DNA of 64,000 bases, from the NCBI GenBank assembly GCA_963834365.1, contig CAWIBS010000024.1:62001-126000 (forward strand), given 5' to 3'. The notes below the pieces were generated by a model. The model worked only from the letters and a program-made list of their open reading frames with translations. It searched no databases and had not been told where the DNA came from. Position numbers and translations under genes: made by a program. The stretch is from CAWJAP01 sp963834365 (GTDB taxonomy: Bacteria > Acidobacteriota > Vicinamibacteria > Vicinamibacterales > Vicinamibacteraceae). This document shows, in pieces, positions 9,955 through 19,522 of this stretch; the first letter of the stretch is position 1, and each line of letters opens with the position of its first letter.

Positions 9955-10935
9955 ATGCGTATCTCGGGCCTCTTTCCGGCGCTGGCCACGCCTGTGACCT
10001 CGAGCGGCGCCGTCGACGGCAACATGCTCGATCGGCTCTGCGACTTCCTGCTCGAACGGGGGGCTTCAGGGGTGTGCCTGGGGGGGGCCACCTCGGAGTA
10101 TTCCCGCTTCGAGACCGGCGAGCGGCTGGAGATCTTCCGTCGTGTCGCGCGGCGAGTGCCGCGCGGCACGCCGCTCGTCGCTGCCATCGGCGGCAGCTCG
10201 CTCGAGCGGACGATCGAGCTCGGACGGGCCGCGTTCGACCACGGCTGCCAGGCCGTGCTGCTGCCGATGCCGTGGTTCTTCCCGTACCAGCAGGTGGATC
10301 TCGCCGCATACGTGGCGTACGTGGCCGACACCCTCGCGGGGCCGTGCCTGCTGTACGATCTTCCGGACTTCACGACTGGCCTCGACGCCGACACGTCGAT
10401 CGCGCTGATGCAATCCCAGCCGAACGTGATCGGGATCAAGGACAGCAGCGGCCGCGTCGAGAACCTGCTCCGCTTCGCAGAGGCGCGCGGCAATCGCGAT
10501 TGGAGCCTCCTCGTCGGCGACGACCGCAACGGCCTCGCGTCGGCGGAAGCCGGCTGGGACGGCGCGATTTCCGGCATCGCCGCGTTCTGTCCCGAGCTGC
10601 TGGTCGCGCTGCACGGCGCCGCGCGCCGCGGGCAGATGGAGCTGGCGCGCGCGTGCCAGGGCCTGGTCGACGAGCTCATCACGCACCTGGCGCCGCTGCC
10701 GACGCCATGGGGCGTGCGTGTGGGGCTGCGCGTCCGCGGCCTCGACGCCGGTCCGCTGCCGCTGCCCGTTTCGCCCGAGCGCGCGGCGCAGATCGCGCGC
10801 ATCGAAGCCTGGCTTCCTGGCTGGCTCGCGTCGGTGGAGATCCCGAATCTGCTGCCGGTGCGAACGATCTACGTTCTGAAGAGCCAGCGACCTGAAGGCA
10901 CATGGCACGAGGCACTGCACAAGTGTGGGAGCTGA
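9955..10935 (+). CDS. DapA/NanA-family class I aldolase (dihydrodipicolinate synthase-like)
   Basis: This 326-residue TIM-barrel lyase forms a Schiff base with a 2-oxo acid and cleaves or joins a pyruvate unit. The substrate-binding loop GGATSE sits at residues 43-48, the catalytic Tyr134 in LLYDLPDF, and the Schiff-base Lys162 in GIKDSSG, so the active site is complete. The start is ATG 9955. In the family such enzymes act as N-acetylneuraminate lyase, 2-keto-3-deoxy-sugar-acid aldolase or DapA. The catabolic neighbourhood speaks against a lysine-biosynthetic role, and deoxy-sugar-acid cleavage is the best guess. The last 30 or so residues (after about 295) are an unusual extension not typical of the family. 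The stop overlaps the next gene's start region, indicating coupling. Confidence 0.85.
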   Translation: MRISGLFPALATPVTSSGAVDGNMLDRLCDFLLERGASGVCLGGATSEYSRFETGERLEIFRRVARRVPRGTPLVAAIGGSSLERTIELGRAAFDHGCQAVLLPMPWFFPYQQVDLAAYVAYVADTLAGPCLLYDLPDFTTGLDADTSIALMQSQPNVIGIKDSSGRVENLLRFAEARGNRDWSLLVGDDRNGLASAEAGWDGAISGIAAFCPELLVALHGAARRGQMELARACQGLVDELITHLAPLPTPWGVRVGLRVRGLDAGPLPLPVSPERAAQIARIEAWLPGWLASVEIPNLLPVRTIYVLKSQRPEGTWHEALHKCGS

Positions 10936-12112
10936 CACGTTGAACCAACCTTCGCCGTTCGTGTGGGCGACGTCGGCGCTGACCATCGGCGCCGCGCTTG
11001 CCCTGTCCCTCGCCGATCCGGCCGCGGCCCCCATCTCCGCCGGCCCCAGCCACGTCGTCGTGTGGCGCGAGCCGGGCCGGTACGGCGGCTGGCCGGCCAA
11101 CCACGGCATCTGGTCGTGGGGCAACGAGATCCTCGTGGGCTTCTCTGCCGGCCACATGAAGGCCGACGCGATGAAACCGGGCGGACCGGCGCGCCATCCG
11201 ATTGACCGCACGCAGCCGGAGCAGCACCTGCTCGCGCGCAGCCTGGATGGCGGCGCGACGTGGAAGGTCGAGCGCAACACAGGGCTGATTCCGCCGCCGC
11301 GGACGCAGATGGCCGGTGTCCCGACCGAAGAGGGCGGCAGTCCCGAACGTCCGTTTCCCGGCGCCAGCGATCTCACGAGCCCCGACTTCCTGATGACGTT
11401 CCGCATGGGCGACATCAACAAGGGGCCGTCCTGGTTCTTCACGTCGACGGATCGCGGACACACGTGGCAGGGGCCGTGGACATTCCCGCGTCTCGACCTT
11501 CCCGGCATCGCGGCTCGCACCGACTACCTCGTCACCGGCAAACAGGACGCACTGGCGTTCATGACCGCCGCCAAGTCGAACGGACGCGAAGGCCGGCCTT
11601 TCGTCGCGCGCACCTCCGACGGCGGACGCAGCTTTTCGTTCGTCTCGTGGATCGGACCCGAGCCGCCCGAGGGCTTCGTGATCATGCCCTCGACGGTGAA
11701 GCTCGATGACGGGGCTCTCGTCACCGCGACCAGGCGTCAGGTGCCCGCGGGCAACGGCATCGACATCTACCGCTCGGCCGACGCCGGGCTCACGTGGACC
11801 TTCGTCACGACGGCCGTCAGCGACACGGGCCGCGGCAATCCACCGAGCCTCGTGAAGCTCCGCGACGGACGCCTTGCCGTGACTTACGGTTTTCGCGCGC
11901 AGCCCTACGGCATCAGGGCGCGGATCAGCCGCGATGGCGGGCAGACCTGGGACGCCGAGCGCATCCTGCGCGCGGATGCCGCCGACTGGGACCTCGGTTA
12001 TCCTCGCAGCGTGCAGCGGCCCGACGGCAAGATCGTCACGATCTACTACTACAACGACCCGTCGGCGGTCGAACGCTACATCGCCGCGACGATCTGGGAT
12101 CCCGGCGTGTGA
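10925..12112 (+). CDS. Exported Asp-box (BNR) sialidase-like beta-propeller protein
   Basis: This protein of about 395 residues starts at GTG 10925 (overlapping the aldolase stop) or TTG 10940. It has an N-terminal hydrophobic signal (TIGAALALSLADPAAAP). Five Asp boxes of the S-x-D-x-G-x-x-W type mark the blades of a six-bladed propeller: SLDGGATW, STDRGHTW, TSDGGRSF, SADAGLTW and SRDGGQTW. Sequence style is that of the exo-alpha-sialidase superfamily (GH33-like). The diagnostic sialidase arginine triad cannot be confirmed by eye and there is no clear FRIP motif, so true sialidase activity is unproven. Many members in environmental bacteria act on other glycans. It ends in GTGA, overlapping the next start. 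Confidence 0.75.
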   Translation: MGADTLNQPSPFVWATSALTIGAALALSLADPAAAPISAGPSHVVVWREPGRYGGWPANHGIWSWGNEILVGFSAGHMKADAMKPGGPARHPIDRTQPEQHLLARSLDGGATWKVERNTGLIPPPRTQMAGVPTEEGGSPERPFPGASDLTSPDFLMTFRMGDINKGPSWFFTSTDRGHTWQGPWTFPRLDLPGIAARTDYLVTGKQDALAFMTAAKSNGREGRPFVARTSDGGRSFSFVSWIGPEPPEGFVIMPSTVKLDDGALVTATRRQVPAGNGIDIYRSADAGLTWTFVTTAVSDTGRGNPPSLVKLRDGRLAVTYGFRAQPYGIRARISRDGGQTWDAERILRADAADWDLGYPRSVQRPDGKIVTIYYYNDPSAVERYIAATIWDPGV

Positions 12113-14492
12113 TTGGCCGGCTGCCGACGCCCGTGCGGTTCTGGTTCGGGATCGCCATCGCGCTCGCCGGCTTGCCGCCAGCGGCCTCAGCCGCTCCGGT
12201 TGACCTGCGCGCGGCCGCGATCGTGATCCCGCGCCGCGCCGCTGACGCCGCCGCCGAACGACTCGCCGCGGACGTGCTTCGCGAAGAGATCGAGAAGCGC
12301 ACCGGTTTCGTCTGGACGACGAGCGACCAGTGGCCTGCACAGGGTGTCGCGGTGGCGATTGCTGTCGGCTCCGCGCCCGAATGGGGCTCGTCGGTGCCGG
12401 CGATCGCCATGCGACCGGAAGCCTATCGCCTGGTGTCCGGCACGCGCGAGGGAAGGCCGGTCATCTGGATCCTCGGCGCCGACGCCCGCGGCGCGCTCTT
12501 CGGCGTCGGACGACTGCTCCGCACGCTCTCGTGGGGCCGGGGCACCGCGACGCTCGATGCCGCTGTCGACGTCGAGACGGCGCCGCGGTACGCCATCCGC
12601 GGCCATCAGCTCGGCTACCGCCATCACTCGAACACCTACGACGGCTGGACCGACGCGCAGTTCGACCAGTACGTCCGCGAGATCGCGCTGCTTGGCGGCA
12701 ATGCCGTCGAGAACATCCCGTTCCAGGACACCCGCGTCAGCCCGCTGATGCCGATCTCGCGCGAGGCGATGAATCGACGCCTCAGCGCCATCTGCAAGAA
12801 GTACGACGTCCAGGTACCTGGCTGTGGACACCGGCGGACTTCGATCTGAAGGATTCGGCACGGCGGTCGGAGGCGCTGCAATCGCTCGACGCGATGTTTG
12901 CCGACCTGCCGAGACTCGATGCGATCTTCCTGCCAGGCGGCGACCCCGGCGACAACGCGGCGTCGCTGGTCGTGCCGTACCTGGCCGACATCGCCGCACG
13001 CCTGAAGCGCCGTCATCCATCCGCGAAGGTCTGGCTGTCGCTTCAGCATTTCGACAGCAGCGAGATCGACTTCCTGTTCGCGTGGATCGATCGCGACCAG
13101 CCGGACTGGCTTGGAGGACTGGTGGCCGGCCCAGGCAGCTATCCGATTCCCGAGACTCGACGCCGGCTCAACCGCCGCTATCCCCTCCGCGACTACCCGG
13201 ACATCACGCACACGGTGCGGTGCCAGTACCCGGTCCCCTGGTGGGACCCGGCGTTCAACTTCACGCTCGGCCGCGAGCCGGTGAACCCGCGCCCGGTGTT
13301 CTACGCGAAAATGCACGACGCGGTCGCGCCGTACACCGACGGCTTCATCAGCTACTCCGACGGCGTCAACGACGACTTCAACAAGGCGTTGTGGACGCTG
13401 AAGTCGTGGGATCCGGACGCCGACGTCCGCGACATCGCCCTCGGCTACACTCGGCTCTTCTTCGGCGCCAACGTCGCCGAACGCGCAGCCGACGGTCTCC
13501 TGGCCCTCGAGCGCAACTGGGAAGGCGCGCTCGCCGCCAACGGCGGCGTCGACGGCACGCTGGCCTTGTGGCGCGAGATGGAGGCCGCGGCGCCGGAGCT
13601 CGAGACGAACTGGCGCTGGCAGATGCACCTGATGCGGGCGTACTACGACGCCTACACACGCCATCGCCTCATCCACGAGACGCGGCTCGAGTCGGAGGCG
13701 CTCGACGCGCTCGCCGCGGCGCCCGCGCTCGGCGACGCCATCGCCATGGACCGCGCCGTCGCGATCCTGGCGCGCGCGACGTCGGACGGCTGCTGCCTGG
13801 CATGGCGGAAGCGGATCGAAGCCCTGTGCGACGCGCTCTTCGGCAGCATCCGCATGCAGACGAGCATGGCGAAGCATTCGGCCAGCGGCTACGAGCGCGG
13901 GGCCGTGCTCGACTTCGTCGACCACCCGCTCAACAACCGCTGGTGGCTCGAAGACCAGTTCACCGCGGTGCGCGCCCTGCCTGACCAGGCGGCGCGGCTC
14001 GCGCGTCTGCGCACGCTCGCCACGTGGACCCGTCCAGGCCCCGGCAGCTTCTACGACGATGTGGGGAACGTGGCGGCGTCGCCGCACGTGCTGCGGAGCG
14101 ATTCGTTCGTGCCGGAGAGCCTCGGGCCGGAGGAGCCGATGCCGCACTTCACCTGGGAGGGCGGCCCGAGCCGCACCCGTCTGTCGTGGCTCACCAGCAT
14201 GCGCTGGCCCAAGGGGATCGTCTACAGCCACCTGGATCCCGACGCCACGTATCTGGTCCGGCTCAACGTGATCAGGCCGAAGGCGCCCGGTGACGTGCGC
14301 CTCCAGCTCGACGGCCAGGCCGTCGCGCCCTCGCGCGCCGCGCGCGAGCGTGGGGATCTCGTCGAGTTCGCCGTGCCGGCCGCGCTCGTGAAGGACGGCG
14401 TCATCACGCTGACCTTCGACGACATCGACGAGAGCGGCGTGAACTGGCGGCAACACTCGCGGCTGGTCGAGGCCTGGCTGATCCGGCAGTGA
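12109..14492 (+). CDS. Unclassified glycoside-hydrolase-like protein, GH20/GH67-type N-domain (frame break near 12812)
   Basis: The gene starts at GTG 12109 inside the preceding stop, with a signal peptide (ending ASAAP). The N-terminal alpha/beta domain (about 25-140) resembles the non-catalytic domain of GH20 hexosaminidases and GH67 alpha-glucuronidases: AAERLAADVLREEIEKRTG, then GVGRLLRTLSWG. It is followed by RGHQLGYR, YDGWT and GGNAVENIPF. The frame breaks near 12812 inside DVQVWLWTP, with two extra bases, and continues for 560 residues. Conserved acidic motifs include LPGGDPG, YPDITH, GREPVNPRP and YSDGVNDDFNK. A beta-sandwich-like C-terminal part ends LVEAWLIRQ. A clear paralogue lies at 16944-19376. 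Repaired length is about 794 residues. The fold class is inferred, and no defined CAZy family can be named from the sequence alone. Confidence 0.7.
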
Positions 14493-15775
14493 AGATGGAC
14501 CGTTCGCTGCCGACGAACTACAAGTGGCACGTCGTCGCGATGCTGTGGTGCATCTCGTTCTTCAACTACGCCGACCGCCAGGCCATCTTCTCGGTGTTCC
14601 CGCTGCTCGAGCGCGAAATGCAGCTGACGTCCGTGCAGCTGGGCCTGCTCGGATCGGCATTCGCGTGGGTCTACGGGCTCGGGGCCCCGTTTGCGGGCTG
14701 GATCGTCGACCGCGTGAAGCGGCGGAGCGCGATCCTCGGCGGGCTCTACGCGTGGAGCGCCATCTGCATCGCGACGATCTTCTCGTGGGACTTCAAGCAC
14801 CTCCTGTTCTGGCGGGCCGCGGAGGGGCTCGGCGAGACGTTCTACTATCCGGCCTCGATGTCGCTCGTGAGCGACTACCACGACAGCCGGACGCGCTCGC
14901 GCGCGATGGGGCTGCACCAGACGAGCGTGTATATCGGGACGATCGGCGGCGGGTTCTTCGCCGGCCTCATCGGGCAGTACTACGGGTGGCGGCTCTCGTT
15001 CATCGTGTTCGGCGGGCTCGGCATCCTGCTCGGGCTGGTGCTGCAGCGCCACCTGGTCGAGCCGCCGCGCGGCGCGGCGGATCTCGCCGAGGCGGGCGGG
15101 CACGGCCATGCGGTCGCCGGACGGCTGCGCTTCGGCGAGTTCCTGCGGCTGGTCGGCCGCACGCCCACGCTGCTCTGTCTGATGGGCGCGTTCATGTGCG
15201 CGAACTTCGTCGCGGTGGTCCTGCTGTCGTGGATGCCGAAGTTCCTCTACGACAAGTTCCACATGGGCCTGGCGATGGCCGGGCTCACGGCCACCGTGTT
15301 CGTGCAGGTCGCGAGCATGGTCGGCGCGCCACTGGGCGGCTGGCTGGCGGACGCCTGGCGCCGCCGCTCGCCGCGCGGCCGGCTCGCGGTGCAGATGGTG
15401 GGCGTGCTCGGCGGCGCGCCGTTCGTGGTGCTGTGCGGGATGACGCAGTCGATCATGTGGCTGATCGTCGCGCTGACCCTGTGGGGGCTCTTCAAGGGGC
15501 TCTACGACGCGAACATCTTCGCGTCGGTCTTCGACGTCGTGCGCCCCGAGGCGCGCGGCGCGGCGGCAGGGTTCATGAACACGATCGGCTGGCTGGGCGG
15601 CGGCGGCACGGCGCCGCTGGTGATCGGCCTCCTCGCCGAGGACCGCGGCCTCGGCACGGCGATCGCGCTGGCGTCGACCGTCTATCTGGCCGCTGGCGTG
15701 CTGCTGCTGATCGGGATCGTGTTCTTCGTCACGCGCGACGCCGCGCGATTGCAGCAGGAGCTGGCGGCACGCTGA
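14489..15775 (+). CDS. MFS transporter, hexuronate/sugar-acid (ACS-like) type
   Basis: This 428-residue inner-membrane major facilitator protein has about 12 membrane segments. It starts at GTG 14489, overlapping the hydrolase stop (ATG 14495 is an alternative). The first helix carries the anion:cation symporter-style FFNYADRQAIFSV. The loop between helices 2 and 3 has the MFS signature GWIVDRVKRRSAIL, and the helix 4-5 region reads SRAMGLHQTSVYIGTIGGG. Family relatives carry hexuronates, glucarate, sialic or other acidic sugars in symport with protons. Placed between hydrolase and Asp-box genes, it probably brings the released monosaccharide acid into the cytoplasm for the aldolase. Substrate is inferred from family and context only. 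Confidence 0.88.
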   Translation: MKMDRSLPTNYKWHVVAMLWCISFFNYADRQAIFSVFPLLEREMQLTSVQLGLLGSAFAWVYGLGAPFAGWIVDRVKRRSAILGGLYAWSAICIATIFSWDFKHLLFWRAAEGLGETFYYPASMSLVSDYHDSRTRSRAMGLHQTSVYIGTIGGGFFAGLIGQYYGWRLSFIVFGGLGILLGLVLQRHLVEPPRGAADLAEAGGHGHAVAGRLRFGEFLRLVGRTPTLLCLMGAFMCANFVAVVLLSWMPKFLYDKFHMGLAMAGLTATVFVQVASMVGAPLGGWLADAWRRRSPRGRLAVQMVGVLGGAPFVVLCGMTQSIMWLIVALTLWGLFKGLYDANIFASVFDVVRPEARGAAAGFMNTIGWLGGGGTAPLVIGLLAEDRGLGTAIALASTVYLAAGVLLLIGIVFFVTRDAARLQQELAAR

Positions 15776-15798
15776 TCACCGCCAGGACAGGAGCTCGC

Positions 15799-16890
15799 AT
15801 GAGTAGGGCGCACGTATACGCGACGAGTGTGATCTGCGCGATTCTGGCCACGGTTGGTGTCTCAGGACAGACATCCGCAGACGGCCTCTCGATCGAACGC
15901 GTGTTCGGGCCCGAAGTGCCAACCGGCCCGTACAAGCATCCTGCCTGCCTGACCGAGCTCGCCAACGGCGACCTCTACCTCGTCTACTACGGCGGCCAGG
16001 GCGAGTACGCGCGCGACACGGCGGTGTTCGGATCGCGGCTCGTAAAGGGCAGCCGCGCGTGGACGCCGCCGCAGCCGATCGCGCGCGATCCGTTCCGATC
16101 GCTCGGCAACGGCGTCGTCTGGCAGGCGCCCGATGGCCTCGTGTGGCTGTTCTACGTCGTCCGATACGGCGAGACGTGGTCCACCTCGCGCATCCAGGCG
16201 AAGATCTCGCGCGACAACGCCGCCACGTGGTCCGACGCGTTCATGCTGCACGAAGGCGCGGGGATGATGGTGCGCAATCGTCCGATCGTTCTCCACGACG
16301 GCGACTATCTGCTGCCCATCTACCATGAGAGCGGCAACGACACCGAGGTCGTCGGCGCCGAGAGCACGTCGCTCTTCCTCCGTTATCAGAAGGCGTCAGG
16401 ACAGTGGAAACAGACCGGCGCCATCCGGTCGAAGAAGGGCAACATCCAGCCGGCCGTCGTCGAGGTCTCGCCCGGGCGCCTGATCGCCTACTGCCGCCGC
16501 GGCGGCGGCTACGGACCGACCACCGATGGCTGGATGGTCCGCGCCGAGTCCTCCGACGGCGGTTGGACCTGGAGCGAAGGACGCGACTCCACGTTCCAGA
16601 ACCCGAACGCGGCGGTGGATTTCCTGAAGCTTGCGAGCGGCAACCTGCTGCTGGTGTTCAACGACAGCATGACGACGCGAACGCCGCTCGTCGCCGCGCA
16701 TTCGGCTGACGGCGATGCGACCTACGCACGCCGCCGGAACATCGCCGAAGGCCCGGGAGATTTCGCGTACCCGATTGTGCTCCAGGGCGCCGATGGCCGC
16801 ATCCACGCCGTCTACACGTCGGACCGGCGGCAGGTGATCAACCACGCGGTGTTCACCGAGTCCTGGGTGCTCGGTGGCGCAGCACGCTGA
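15799..16890 (+). CDS. Secreted sialidase-superfamily (BNR) protein
   Basis: This 363-residue protein has a signal peptide (MSRAHVYATSVICAILATVG, cleavage near SGQ). The start is ATG 15799 behind AGGACAGGAG. The fold is a sialidase-type propeller of the BNR_2 kind, with NGDLYLVYYGG, an Asp box SSDGGWTW, a degenerate box SRDNAATW, RNRPIVLHDGDYLLPIYHES and QPAVVEVSPGRLIAYCRRGG. The NRP-LPIYHE and QP-CR segments resemble the conserved core of sialidase-like glycosidases of this branch. It differs clearly from the other Asp-box protein in the locus, so the two probably act on different linkages. It closes the plus-strand operon. Confidence 0.75.
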   Translation: MSRAHVYATSVICAILATVGVSGQTSADGLSIERVFGPEVPTGPYKHPACLTELANGDLYLVYYGGQGEYARDTAVFGSRLVKGSRAWTPPQPIARDPFRSLGNGVVWQAPDGLVWLFYVVRYGETWSTSRIQAKISRDNAATWSDAFMLHEGAGMMVRNRPIVLHDGDYLLPIYHESGNDTEVVGAESTSLFLRYQKASGQWKQTGAIRSKKGNIQPAVVEVSPGRLIAYCRRGGGYGPTTDGWMVRAESSDGGWTWSEGRDSTFQNPNAAVDFLKLASGNLLLVFNDSMTTRTPLVAAHSADGDATYARRRNIAEGPGDFAYPIVLQGADGRIHAVYTSDRRQVINHAVFTESWVLGGAAR

Positions 16891-16943
16891 CGGCTCGGGG
16901 GCGATTCTCCCGCCGCGGCGCCGGCGCCGAGCGTCGGGCGTCG

Positions 16944-19376
16944 TCACCGGGTCTCTCCCGACGGCACGCGCAGCAGCCACACCTCGGCAATCTGGTTCCC
17001 GCGTCCCGCGCCGCCCGCGCCGGCCTCCTGCTGCCAGGTGAGCGTCAGCGCGCCGTCCGCCGTCGCCGGCGCCGGCACGTCGTACTCCACGGGCTTCGGA
17101 TGGCCCTTCTTGGTGGTCCAGCCGTGGACCTCGTGCGAGCCGTCGGCGTCGAGGCGCAGCATCCGCGTGAAGCTGAAGACGTCGCCCGCGTAGACGACGC
17201 GGACGCGGTAGCGCGCGGTCGGATCGAGTCCGTCGTAGCGCAGCTCGACGCGCCCGTCATAGAAGGACTCGGCGTGGGTCATCCACGAGAGGCGCCAGCC
17301 GGGCCGGTAGCCGAATCCGGTCGCCGTGGACGTGAACGATCCGGGATCGGTCGGCAGGCCCGGGCCCCGAATCAGGTGCGGCTGACGGGAGGGATCGCCC
17401 AGGTCGTCGTAGAAGCCGCCGGGCCCGGGGTCGGTCCAGCTCAGGATCGTGTCGATTGCCGCCAGCCGCTCGTCCTCCTTGGCGAGGCTGCGGATCTCCT
17501 TGAAGCGCTCGGCCAGCCAGACGCGATCGTTGAGCGGCATGTCCACCGTGTCGAGCGTCGCACCGCGGCCGACGGCAATCGCGCCGTACGGCTTCACCGC
17601 AAGCTGCATGCGAATGCTCTGGAAGAGGGCCCCGGCAAGCTCGCCGACGCGTTCGCGAAGCGGCGCTGCCGCCTGGACCGTCGTCGCGCGCGCCAGCGCG
17701 GCCTCGGCGGCGTCCAGCGCCGCGAGCGCGCCCGCTCCACGTCCGCGTGAGAGTGCCGCCATCGCGTCCGCCTCCAGCGCGCGCTCGTTGAGCAGGCGCT
17801 GCCGGACGGACGCGTCGTAGTACGCGCGGTAGAGCGCCTGCTGGAAGCGCCAGTTGAGCAGGTCGCGAGGCGCGGCGTCGCGCTCCATGGCCTGGAACTG
17901 CTGCAACGTCGCATCCACGCCCGCGTTGCCGGCGAGCGGGCCGCGCCAGTTGCGCTCGAGCGACAGCAGCCCCTGCGCGAAGCTGTCGGTGTAGCGGTCG
18001 CCGATGAAGTAGCGGCTGTACTGGCGCAGCGTCTCCAGGGGATCCGCGTTCCGGTCCCAGCCCAGATTGCTCCAGACGATCTTGTTGACGTCGTCGTTGC
18101 AGCCCTCGGAGTAGGTGATGAAGCCGATGGCGTGCTCGTCGAGCGCGCGGTAGATCGCGGTCTGGTCGAGCGGCCGCGGGTTGATCGGCTCGCGGTTCGA
18201 CGTCTGCGCGTGCGCGATGTCCCAGTCCGGCACCGGGTACTGCGCGCGCAGGCTGTGGGTGATGTCGGGGTAGCGGCGGATCTTGTAGCGCTGGTCCGTT
18301 TTCGCGCGCAGCGTCGGCAGCGGGTCCCGCACCTGGGGGCCGAAGACGAGCCCGGTGAGCCAGGCCGGCTGCTTCGCCATCAGGTCGTAGAACTGATTCA
18401 TCCAGTCCACGGTGAAGCCCTGCGGCGACAGCCACATCGTCGCCTTCGGGTGGAACTGGCGGAGGCTCGCAGTCTGGCGCTCGAGCAGCGTGAACATGTG
18501 CCGCGGCTCGGTGTGGCCGGGATCGCCGCCGGGCACGAGGATCGCGTCGATCCGCGGCAGCCGCTTGAAGACCCCGGCCCATTCCTTGACCGCGAAGTCC
18601 ACCGTCGCCGGGTCGCCGTAGTCCTTGTCCAGCGCCGGATACCAGATCCAGACGTCGAGGCCGTACTCGTCGGCGATGCGCGACATCTCGACCATCATCT
18701 CGAGCGGCGGCAGCGGAAAGTGCGGGCTGTCGGCGTCGTCGTCCGAGCGCGGCGGAATGAGCTCGATGGCGTTGTTGCCGAAGACCGCCAGGTCGCGGAT
18801 GTACTGCTCCCACATCGCGACCGTCCAGCCGTCGTAGGAGTTGGTCTTGGGCCGGTAGCCGAGCTGATGGCCGCGCAGCGGCGTCGCCGGCGTGGTCGAG
18901 AGCCGCAGCGACGGCGCGACGGCGAGGCTGCCGCGATCCATGCGCAGCTCGCGGAGCAGGCGTCCGACGCCGAAGAGGACGCCGCGTTCGTCGGCGCCCG
19001 CCACGGTCACCTCTGCAGCGGCGCCGCTGCCGGTCGCGACGAGCTGAAACCCTTCGGCGCCGGGTTTGGAAAGACCTGCCGACGAGGACCTGGCGGCGCC
19101 AGGCACGCTTCCGATCCGGCCAATGTTGATCGACGGCCGTCCGGCGGTCGCGCTCGTGGCCACGGGCAGCGTGATCAGGGTGCGCTTCTGCACCTCTTCG
19201 ACCAGCACCTGCACGGCCTTCTTCTCTCGCGCCGTCGGGCGGGCCGAGGTCACGACGACTGCCGAGCGGAGGTCGATCAACGACGGAGCCGGAGGCACCT
19301 GCGCCATCGGCCCAGCCCAGGCAGCCATGAACACGGTCGGGAGCCCGACCAGAAGACGACGACAGGACCCGCGCAT
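16944..19376 (-). CDS. Secreted unclassified glycoside-hydrolase-like protein (intact paralogue)
   Basis: This intact protein of about 810 residues starts at ATG 19376 behind GGAGGG, with a signal peptide (RRLLVGLPTVFMAAWAGPMA). It shares its whole architecture with the gene at 12109-14492: the N-terminal GH20/GH67-like domain, RGHQLGYR, YDGWT, NNAIELIPPR and LDVWIWYPALD. Then come LVPGGDPGH, RYPDITHSLRAQYPVPDWD, NREPINPRP, FITYSEGCNDDVNK and LLSLERNWRGPLAGNAGVD. Conserved acids in DGW, NAIEL, PGGDP, REP and YSEGxNDD are candidates for catalysis. The C-terminal 100 residues look like a carbohydrate-binding beta-sandwich. It has its own candidate IclR-type operator (19410-19423) and is convergent with the operon. 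Confidence 0.75.
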   Translation of the reverse strand: MRGSCRRLLVGLPTVFMAAWAGPMAQVPPAPSLIDLRSAVVVTSARPTAREKKAVQVLVEEVQKRTLITLPVATSATAGRPSINIGRIGSVPGAARSSSAGLSKPGAEGFQLVATGSGAAAEVTVAGADERGVLFGVGRLLRELRMDRGSLAVAPSLRLSTTPATPLRGHQLGYRPKTNSYDGWTVAMWEQYIRDLAVFGNNAIELIPPRSDDDADSPHFPLPPLEMMVEMSRIADEYGLDVWIWYPALDKDYGDPATVDFAVKEWAGVFKRLPRIDAILVPGGDPGHTEPRHMFTLLERQTASLRQFHPKATMWLSPQGFTVDWMNQFYDLMAKQPAWLTGLVFGPQVRDPLPTLRAKTDQRYKIRRYPDITHSLRAQYPVPDWDIAHAQTSNREPINPRPLDQTAIYRALDEHAIGFITYSEGCNDDVNKIVWSNLGWDRNADPLETLRQYSRYFIGDRYTDSFAQGLLSLERNWRGPLAGNAGVDATLQQFQAMERDAAPRDLLNWRFQQALYRAYYDASVRQRLLNERALEADAMAALSRGRGAGALAALDAAEAALARATTVQAAAPLRERVGELAGALFQSIRMQLAVKPYGAIAVGRGATLDTVDMPLNDRVWLAERFKEIRSLAKEDERLAAIDTILSWTDPGPGGFYDDLGDPSRQPHLIRGPGLPTDPGSFTSTATGFGYRPGWRLSWMTHAESFYDGRVELRYDGLDPTARYRVRVVYAGDVFSFTRMLRLDADGSHEVHGWTTKKGHPKPVEYDVPAPATADGALTLTWQQEAGAGGAGRGNQIAEVWLLRVPSGETR

Positions 19377-19409
19377 GCACCCTCCGGGCGAACCGAACGC
19401 CGCTACATT

Positions 19410-19423
19410 TGAAACGAGTTCCA
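19410..19423. promoter_or_regulatory. Candidate IclR-type operator, site 2
   Basis: TGAAAC-GA-GTTCCA is a 6+2+6 palindrome with one mismatch, 34 bases upstream of the start of the hydrolase-like gene on the minus strand. The surrounding 26 bases share 22 positions with site 1 before the TonB receptor, including the flanking CGCTA and ATTT. Confidence 0.6.
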
Positions 19424-19522
19424 TTTTTACTACAGGTCAGGCCGCAGCGCAAGCTCGCACGGGAAGCGATGTCCACGCCCGCGGTTCGCTCGAGGACGGT
19501 TCGTTCGGGGGGAAGCCTTGCG

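Noticed and set aside
9955..10935. Calling the aldolase dapA of lysine biosynthesis
   Set aside because: The family active site is shared by many lyases and the genomic context is catabolic.
9955..16890. Naming the locus a sialic acid catabolic cluster because of NanA-like and sialidase-like genes
   Set aside because: No N-acetylmannosamine kinase or epimerase, no nagA/nagB, Asp boxes alone do not prove sialidase activity, and the carrier looks like an acidic-sugar MFS in general. The name would over-claim.
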